From the NCBI GenBank assembly GCA_945875335.1, contig CAMCKD010000002.1:56991-120990 (forward strand): a DNA stretch of 64,000 nt. The letters run 5' to 3'. The notes beneath the pieces are model-generated. The model was not told the origin of the DNA and searched no databases. It saw only the letters and a program-made list of their open reading frames with translations. The stretch's first letter is position 1; every line of letters starts with the position of its first letter. A program made the translations under genes and the position numbers. This DNA is from an uncultured Clostridia bacterium (GTDB lineage Bacteria > Bacillota > Clostridia > Oscillospirales > Oscillospiraceae). Positions 58,950-64,000 of this stretch are shown here, in pieces.

Positions 58950-61238
58950 ATTTGTTTCCTCCTTGATAATGATTTCTTCTGATTTGGGACAGGATTCCTT
59001 ACACGTTGGGGACTGTTCCTGCTTGAAAAAGCGCAGCCGCAGGGCGTTGGTTACCACAAACACCGAGCTGACGCTCATGGCGGCAGCGCCCAGCATGGGA
59101 CTCAAGCTCATACCAAAAGGCAGATACAATACCCCCGCGGCAATGGGAATGCCCAGGCAATTGTAGAAAAACGCCCAAAAGAGATTCTGCTTGATGTTTC
59201 GGATGGTGGCCTTGCTCAGAGCCACGGCGCTGCTGACGGAAGAAAGGGAGCCATTCATCAGCACCACATCCGCTGATTCGATGGCAATGTCCGTGCCTGC
59301 CCCAATGGCCATGCCCACATCGGCGGTAACCAGCGCGGGGGCATCGTTGATGCCGTCTCCCACCATCAGAACCTTGTGCCCTTCTGCCTGGAGCTTTTGG
59401 ATGGCTCCTGCCTTGTCCGTGGGAAGCACATCGGAAATCACATGGGTAATTCCAGCCTCTGCGGCAATGGCTTCAGCGGTTTGCCGGTTGTCTCCCGTGA
59501 GCATCACCACATCCAGATGCTTTGCAAGAAGCGCTTCCACGGCAGCCTTGGAATCCGGCTTCAAAATATCCGCAGCGGCAATGCTGCCCAAATACTCTTT
59601 GGACTCTGATGCAAAGTGCAGCGGCGTTTTTCCTTGTTTGGCAAGGCTGGAAAGGTCAGGAAGGGGAATCCCCAGCTCCTTCATCAGCCGTTCATTGCCG
59701 CCGTAATATCGAACTCCATTCACCAGGGCAGACACGCCTCTACCGGGGAGGGTTTCAAAATCCGTAGGCTGGGGATAGGCATTGCCGCCCATGGAGCGAA
59801 GAATCGCTTTTGCAAAAGGATGCTCAGAGCGGCATTCCAGGGCGGCGGCAATCTGCATCAGGCGGCGCTCCCCTGCCCTGCCCGGCAAAATGTCCGTCAC
59901 AGCGGGGCAGCCGGTGGTGAGGGTGCCGGTCTTGTCCAGAACCACGGTGTCAACCCGGTGCAGATTTTCCAGCGCCTGGGCATTTTTGAACAATACCCCC
60001 ATCTGAGCGCCCCGACCGGTGCCCACCATGATTGCCACCGGCGTGGCCAGTCCCAGGGCGCAGGGGCAGGAAATTACCAGTACGGAAATGGCATTGGTCA
60101 GGCTGAATTCCAGTGAATAGCCCAGAAGCATCCACACCGCAAAGGTTATTGCCGCAATCGCCATCACAACGGGAACGAACACCCCGGCGATTTTGTCCGC
60201 CAATCGGGCAATGGGAGCCTTGGAACCTCCGGCCTCCTCCACCATGCGGATGACCTGAGCCAGGGTGGTGTTCTCTCCCACCTGGTCGGCCCGGAATTCC
60301 AGATAACCCTCTCGATTCACCGTGGCGGCGGCTACCCGGTCGCCCACAGTCTTTTCCACAGGGACACTTTCCCCGGTCAGGGCGCTTTGATCAATGGAGG
60401 CCCGCCCCTTGATGATGGTTCCGTCCACGGGAATGCTCCCGCCGGAGCGGACAATCACCGTGTCTCCCACCTGCACCTGCTCCACTGGAATGTCCTGAAC
60501 CGTATCTCCCCGGCGGACAGATGCGGTTTTGGGGCTCAAATCCATCAAAGCCCGGATGGCATCGCCGGTTTTTCCCTTGGCCCTGGTTTCCAGGTATTTT
60601 CCCAGGGTGATCAGAGTGAGAATCATGGCGGCGGACTCAAAATAGAGGTTCTCGCTGTATTGTGTGACGATATCCCATTCCCCATGCCCCATGGCCCAGG
60701 CCATACGGAACAGAGCGGCTACGCCGTAAATCAGTGCGGCCAGGCTTCCCACGGCAATCAGTGAATCCATGTTGGGGCTGCGGTGCCACAGGGCCTTCAA
60801 TCCCCTGGAATAATACACCCGATTCAAAAAAATCACCGGCAGGGTCAGGAAAAACTGAAGCAGCGCCGCAACCAGCGCATTCTGGGTGCCGTGATACCAG
60901 CTTGGAACAGGCAAGCCGATCATATGCCCCATGGTGAAATACATCAAAACCGCCAGGCAGAGAAAAGAACCGATGATGCGGGTCTTCATTTCGGCCAGCA
61001 GGTTATTCGCCGGTTCTGACTTTTTCGGCTTCTCTCCCTGGATTGCTGCGTTGTAGCCCGCTGCCTGCACCGCTTTGATGATCTCGGCAGAAACATCCTC
61101 CCCGGCGGTGACGACCATCGTCCCTGCCAGCAGGTTTACCTCTGCTTTTTCAACCCCCGGAACCTGACGGGAAACCTTTTCCACCCTGGCTGAACAGGCG
61201 GCGCAGGTCATGCCGGTTACGGTAAAACGCAATGTCAT
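58752..61238 (-). CDS. copA: Copper-exporting P1B-type ATPase CopA with C-terminal CopZ-like domain
   Basis: An 828-residue heavy-metal ATPase. The N-terminal metal-binding domain has [16 protein letters not shown] (residues about 7-22). Eight helices follow, with the copper site CPC in [15 protein letters not shown]. It has the actuator GESVPV, the phosphorylation motif [20 protein letters not shown] (HP motif), and the hinge [16 protein letters not shown]. After the last helix pair ([12 protein letters not shown]) a second metal-binding domain is appended ([20 protein letters not shown]). AAGGG precedes ATG 61238. It shares a control region with the divergent HxlR gene. Confidence 0.95.
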   Translation of the reverse strand: MTLRFTVTGMTCAACSARVEKVSRQVPGVEKAEVNLLAGTMVVTAGEDVSAEIIKAVQAAGYNAAIQGEKPKKSEPANNLLAEMKTRIIGSFLCLAVLMYFTMGHMIGLPVPSWYHGTQNALVAALLQFFLTLPVIFLNRVYYSRGLKALWHRSPNMDSLIAVGSLAALIYGVAALFRMAWAMGHGEWDIVTQYSENLYFESAAMILTLITLGKYLETRAKGKTGDAIRALMDLSPKTASVRRGDTVQDIPVEQVQVGDTVIVRSGGSIPVDGTIIKGRASIDQSALTGESVPVEKTVGDRVAAATVNREGYLEFRADQVGENTTLAQVIRMVEEAGGSKAPIARLADKIAGVFVPVVMAIAAITFAVWMLLGYSLEFSLTNAISVLVISCPCALGLATPVAIMVGTGRGAQMGVLFKNAQALENLHRVDTVVLDKTGTLTTGCPAVTDILPGRAGERRLMQIAAALECRSEHPFAKAILRSMGGNAYPQPTDFETLPGRGVSALVNGVRYYGGNERLMKELGIPLPDLSSLAKQGKTPLHFASESKEYLGSIAAADILKPDSKAAVEALLAKHLDVVMLTGDNRQTAEAIAAEAGITHVISDVLPTDKAGAIQKLQAEGHKVLMVGDGINDAPALVTADVGMAIGAGTDIAIESADVVLMNGSLSSVSSAVALSKATIRNIKQNLFWAFFYNCLGIPIAAGVLYLPFGMSLSPMLGAAAMSVSSVFVVTNALRLRFFKQEQSPTCKESCPKSEEIIIKEETNMETVIKVEGMMCGHCKARVEKVCKAVPGTMDAVVDLEAKTVTVTGTADVAALKQAITEADYTVVE

Positions 61239-61278
61239 GCTTATCCCTTCTTTCTCATTTGTCACGCCACACAGGATA

Positions 61279-61307
61279 TTGACACTCTACGGAACTTGTG
61301 GTAATAT
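61279..61307 (+). promoter_or_regulatory. Promoter of the HxlR-type regulator gene
   Basis: Perfect TTGACA (61279-61284), 17-base spacer, TAATAT (61302-61307). Confidence 0.75.
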
Positions 61308-61316
61308 TCTACCACA
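61297..61316. promoter_or_regulatory. Shared operator: TGTGGTA-N6-TACCACA
   Basis: A perfect 7-bp inverted repeat (61297-61303 and 61310-61316) that covers the -10 boxes of both divergent promoters. It fits a dimeric winged-helix repressor; the adjacent HxlR protein is the obvious candidate (inference). Confidence 0.6.
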
Positions 61317-61333
61317 CATCATTCAAAATGCAA
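61306..61333 (-). promoter_or_regulatory. Promoter of copA
   Basis: Minus-strand TTGCAT (61333-61328), 16-base spacer, TAGAAT (61311-61306). Its -10 box overlaps that of the divergent promoter. Confidence 0.6.
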
Positions 61334-61385
61334 GTATGCACTATTATGTGCCATACTTTCTTTTTGGATACTATGGGAGGTGCCT

Positions 61386-61754
61386 ATGAATACAAATGAG
61401 ACTTGCCCCGTGGCAGCGACACTGGATTTGATCGGCGGGAAATACAAAGCCCTGATTCTTTGGTACCTGTCCGACGGTCGGCACCGATTTTCCGAGCTAC
61501 GGAAGATGATTTCCAACGCCACTCCAAAGATGCTGACCCAGCAGCTTCGTGAGCTGGAAGCCCAGCACCTGATTCACCGGGAGGTGTTTCCGGTGGTGCC
61601 GCCAAAGGTGGAGTATTCCCTTACAGAAACCGGGCGCAGCCTGATGCCCATCCTCACGGCCATGCGGGATTGGGGCGCGGAATACCTTCGAGGAAAAGAG
61701 GTAGAGCCCAACTGCCTGATGATGCGCTCGGAAGCCTCCACCGGCTGCCATTGA
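61386..61754 (+). CDS. HxlR-family winged-helix regulator
   Basis: A 122-residue regulator: TCPVAATLDLIGGKYKALIL WY is the family opening with the Cys used for redox sensing in YodB-like members, followed by RFSELRKMISNATPKMLTQQ and PPKVEYSLTETGRSLMPIL. ATG 61386 has GGGAGG five bases upstream. It is divergent from copA with a common operator, so it probably controls the copper ATPase and itself; HxlR proteins usually answer to thiol or electrophile stress, which copper can mimic. Confidence 0.9.
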   Translation: MNTNETCPVAATLDLIGGKYKALILWYLSDGRHRFSELRKMISNATPKMLTQQLRELEAQHLIHREVFPVVPPKVEYSLTETGRSLMPILTAMRDWGAEYLRGKEVEPNCLMMRSEASTGCH

Positions 61755-61780
61755 ATGAAAAGTACGAAAGGATAATGAAG

Positions 61781-62626
61781 ATGAGAGTGAAAATTATTTC
61801 CGACAGCACCTGCGACCTTTCCCCTGAGCTGATTCAACAGTATGATATTGGAATTGTTCCTCTGATTGTGATGAAGGATGGTGCGGAATTCCTGGACGGC
61901 ATTACCATCACCCCTGCCGATATTTTCGCCCATGTGGCTTCCGGCGGCAGCCTGTGCTCCACAGCGGCCAGAGGCGTGGCAGTGTACCAGGAGGAATTTT
62001 CCAAATATGCCAAGGATTACGACGGCGTACTCCATGTGAACATTGGCTCTGATTTCTCTTCCAGCTATCAGAACGCCTGCATCGCGGCAGATGATTTTGA
62101 GAACGTCCGGGTCATTGACTCCAAGAACCTCTCCACCGGCCACGGCCTGGTGGTTCTGAAGGCCTGGGAGCTTGCCCAGACCGCCAAGGATATGGACGAG
62201 CTGAAAGAACAACTGGATGCCTTTGTCCCCCGGGTGGAAGCCAGCTTTGTGCTGGATCGGCTGGAATACATGGTCAAAGGCGGCCGCTGCTCCGGCGCTG
62301 CCGCATTGGGCGCCAATCTTCTGAGCCTGAAGCCCTGCATTGAGGTCAAGGACGGAAAAATGGTGGTGGTGAAGAAATACCGGGGCCACATCGAAAAGTG
62401 CATGGCCGCTTATGTCAAGGATCGGCTGGCAGACCGGCAGGATCTGGATCCTGATCGGGTTTTTATCACCCACACCGATGTATCCAGGGAGAGCCTGGAG
62501 GTCGTGCAGAACGGCGTGGCCCAATACGGCAATTTCAAAACCGTCTACAAAACCGTGGCAGGCTGCACCGTCTCCTGCCACTGCGGCCCGGGCACCATGG
62601 GTATCCTCTTTGTAAGAAAGGCATAA
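61781..62626 (+). CDS. DegV-family fatty-acid-binding protein (FakB-like)
   Basis: A 281-residue protein: VKIISDSTCDLSPELIQQYD, GIVPLIVMKDGAEFLDG, the serine/threonine motif around GGSLCSTAARGVAVYQEEF, VIDSKNLSTGHGLVVLKA, and C-terminal GPGTMGILF with the conserved G-x-G. DegV proteins present fatty acids to FakA kinase. ATG 61781 has AAAGGA at better spacing than ATG 61775. No fakA is in the window. Confidence 0.92.
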   Translation: MRVKIISDSTCDLSPELIQQYDIGIVPLIVMKDGAEFLDGITITPADIFAHVASGGSLCSTAARGVAVYQEEFSKYAKDYDGVLHVNIGSDFSSSYQNACIAADDFENVRVIDSKNLSTGHGLVVLKAWELAQTAKDMDELKEQLDAFVPRVEASFVLDRLEYMVKGGRCSGAAALGANLLSLKPCIEVKDGKMVVVKKYRGHIEKCMAAYVKDRLADRQDLDPDRVFITHTDVSRESLEVVQNGVAQYGNFKTVYKTVAGCTVSCHCGPGTMGILFVRKA

Positions 62627-62629
62627 TCT

Positions 62630-63868
62630 TTGGATTACAATACCATTATGGATCTGGCCGCGGATTTGGGCTATGAGCTGTCCCTCAGCGGCGCGGAGAC
62701 CTTTCGGGTGGAGGACAGCATGTCCCGGGTGCTTGCCAGCTATGGCATTGCATCGGAGGTTTTTGCCATTCCCAACTATTTGATTGTCAGCATTCTCACC
62801 GAGACAGGCAAGCCCATTACCAGGATGCGCCGCATTGGCTATCATGGCAACAACCTGGACGCAGTGGAGAAGCTGAATGCCCTGAGCCGGGCCATTTGCA
62901 GCCAGCACCCGGAACCCGGGCAGGCCATGGAAATGCTGGACAAGGTGCGAAGATCCATCCCGTATTACTCTCTTCCTGTGTATCTTCTGGGGGATTTTCT
63001 GGGTGCAGCCGGCTTTGGCGTGCTCTTTGGCTGTGGATTGACGGATATGGCTCTTGCGGGAGTGTGCGGTATTCTGGGAGGCCTGATCAACCGGCTTATG
63101 GACAGAATGAAGGTAAATCCCTTCTTTGTGACCATTCTCTCCGCTTTTGTCATGGCCCTTACCGCCTACGGACTGAACGTGAACGGCATCGTGCAGAATG
63201 TGGATGGTGTGGTGATTGGAGCGCTGATGATTCTGGTGCCGGGGCTGCTGTTCACCAACGCCATGCGGGACATTATTTACGGCGATACCAATTCCGGCAT
63301 CACCCGGATCGTTCAGGTGCTGCTCATTGCCATGGGAATGGCACTGGGTACGGCGGTGGCCTGGAATACGGCAGCGCTTCTGTGGCGGGAGCCAATCAAT
63401 CTGGTTCAGTTGACCCATCCGCTGGTGATCACCTGTCTGGGCTCCCTGGCCGGATGCATCGGCTTTTCTATCCTGTTCAATATCCATGGCCCCGGCGGGA
63501 TGCTCTGTGCCTTAGGCGGTGTTCTGACCTGGGTGGTTTATGATCTGGCAATGCGGTTCATCGGGAATGAAATGGCTGCCTTTTTCCTGGGCTCCTTCTT
63601 CGCTTCCGTGTATGCTGAGTCCATGGCCCGGGTTCGGAAATATCCGGCCATCTCCTATCTGGTGGTTTCCCTGTTCCCCCTGATTCCCGGTGCAGGTATC
63701 TACTACACCATGAATTACGCGGTGCACGGCGAAATGGAACGGTTTGCCGCCCAGGGAATGCACACAGCAGCCATTGCCGGTGTGATGGCGGTGGGTGTTC
63801 TGCTGGTGACTACCATCGTGCGGCTTTGCTACACCTGGAAGGAAGTATTTCCAACAAAAAAGAGATAA
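62630..63868 (+). CDS. Threonine/serine exporter ThrE family protein
   Basis: A 412-residue protein containing both ThrE halves (ThrP-like and DUF3815): N-terminal soluble helix bundle (LSLSGAETFRVEDSMSRVLA, amphipathic, with G-A-E-T-x-R motif), five helices including GCGLTDMALAGVCGILGGLI, then LVPGLLFTNAMRDIIYGDTN, and a second set with LVVSLFPLIPGAGIYYTM. The fused full-length form matches Corynebacterium ThrE. TTG 62630 follows AAAGG by eight bases, four bases after the DegV stop. Confidence 0.88.
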   Translation: MDYNTIMDLAADLGYELSLSGAETFRVEDSMSRVLASYGIASEVFAIPNYLIVSILTETGKPITRMRRIGYHGNNLDAVEKLNALSRAICSQHPEPGQAMEMLDKVRRSIPYYSLPVYLLGDFLGAAGFGVLFGCGLTDMALAGVCGILGGLINRLMDRMKVNPFFVTILSAFVMALTAYGLNVNGIVQNVDGVVIGALMILVPGLLFTNAMRDIIYGDTNSGITRIVQVLLIAMGMALGTAVAWNTAALLWREPINLVQLTHPLVITCLGSLAGCIGFSILFNIHGPGGMLCALGGVLTWVVYDLAMRFIGNEMAAFFLGSFFASVYAESMARVRKYPAISYLVVSLFPLIPGAGIYYTMNYAVHGEMERFAAQGMHTAAIAGVMAVGVLLVTTIVRLCYTWKEVFPTKKR

Positions 63869-63871
63869 TGA

Positions 63872-63917
63872 ATCCCCTGCTTCGCGCAAAATCTGCACGA
63901 AACAGGGGATAATTTTA
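63872..63917 (+). terminator. Terminator after thrE
   Basis: Long stem ATCCCCTG-CTTCG-C-GCA / TGC-A-CGAA-ACAGGGGAT followed by AATTTTAT. Confidence 0.8.
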
Positions 63918-63970
63918 TGCGCTTATTGGATTTGATTTGCATAGCGGAAAATTGTTGTTTGCAGAGTACC

Positions 63971-64000
63971 CTTGGCTCCCCCTCTGGGGGAGCTGCCGAA
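63971..64000. repeat. Partial REP-like palindrome at the window edge
   Basis: GCTCCCCC-TCT-GGGGGAGC (63975-63993) with flanking CTTG/GCCGAA resembles short palindromic repeats scattered in gut Firmicutes. The 3' part is cut by the window end. Confidence 0.4.

Noticed and set aside
58752-61238. Frameshift or assembly error as cause of the C-terminal CopA extension
   Set aside because: The frame is continuous, codon use is uniform, and the added domain is complete with its own start signals, which fits a fusion better than an error.

Overview
The window looks like chromosome from a spore-forming, gut-type member of the Clostridia (Oscillospirales/Ruminococcaceae-like). The reasons are moderately high GC (mid-50s by eye), strong Shine-Dalgarno sites, a T-box in front of alaS, an L10 leader, a complete spoIIIAA-AH operon, cwlD and the cotJ spore-coat genes, asnA-type asparagine synthesis, and many clostridial small or hypothetical families. 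Nearly everything is housekeeping. I see no prophage, CRISPR array, transposase or rRNA operon. Two Xer-type recombinases are present, but neither sits in an evident mobile element.

Layout. 1-9.2 kb: end of rimI, tsaD, a GNAT gene, tRNA-Ser(GGA), transporters (AEC, ZIP, EamA), asnA, an ECF-type promoter driving a 58-aa peptide plus a lipoprotein, and a HAD phosphatase. 9.2-19 kb: T-box-alaS, comEC-holA-rnmV-ABC-F (tightly packed) and an Mrp/NBP35 Fe-S carrier. 19-24 kb (minus strand): translation cluster rpmG-secE-nusG-rplK-rplA, then a PsiE-like gene, then rplJ-rplL behind an L10 leader; rpoB does not follow. 24-36 kb: yqgF, a pair of half-size TSUP transporters, an AT-rich gene-poor stretch, XerD- and XerC-like recombinases, pfkA, a secreted C39-like protein, a membrane-anchored XRE regulator, and radA. 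36-37.6 kb: cwlD and a cotJA-cotJB fusion with cotJC. 37.9-43.6 kb (minus): asp23-nusB-tsaD-like-xseA-xseB-ispA-beta-CASP hydrolase. 43.8-48.3 kb (minus): spoIIIAA-AH. 48.4-53 kb (minus): tepA-like, a divergent UppP homologue, ftsK/spoIIIE. 53-64 kb: ybaK, TSCPD protein, aminotransferase and AGCS symporter, ArsC-like and truA, a lipase-like hydrolase and a CopA-CopZ fusion divergent from an HxlR regulator, DegV and ThrE.

What deserves attention. (1) Two copies of a 161-bp imperfect palindrome (18932-19092 and 37643-37803), each starting directly after a stop codon at a convergent gene junction. At least five compensatory base-pair changes separate the copies, while a bulge and a mismatch are kept, so the folded form appears to be what is conserved. 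(2) A CopA ATPase whose C-terminal CopZ-like domain keeps its own strong ribosome-binding site and start codon, with divergent overlapping promoters that share a 20-bp inverted-repeat operator. (3) A UppP homologue lacking two of the four known essential residues, next to ftsK. (4) A fused CotJA-CotJB. (5) A long, uncoded, apparently transcribed leader before xerD. (6) A second 162-bp element with long terminal inverted repeats. All function calls are by recognition of protein families and motifs read by eye; no database search was run.
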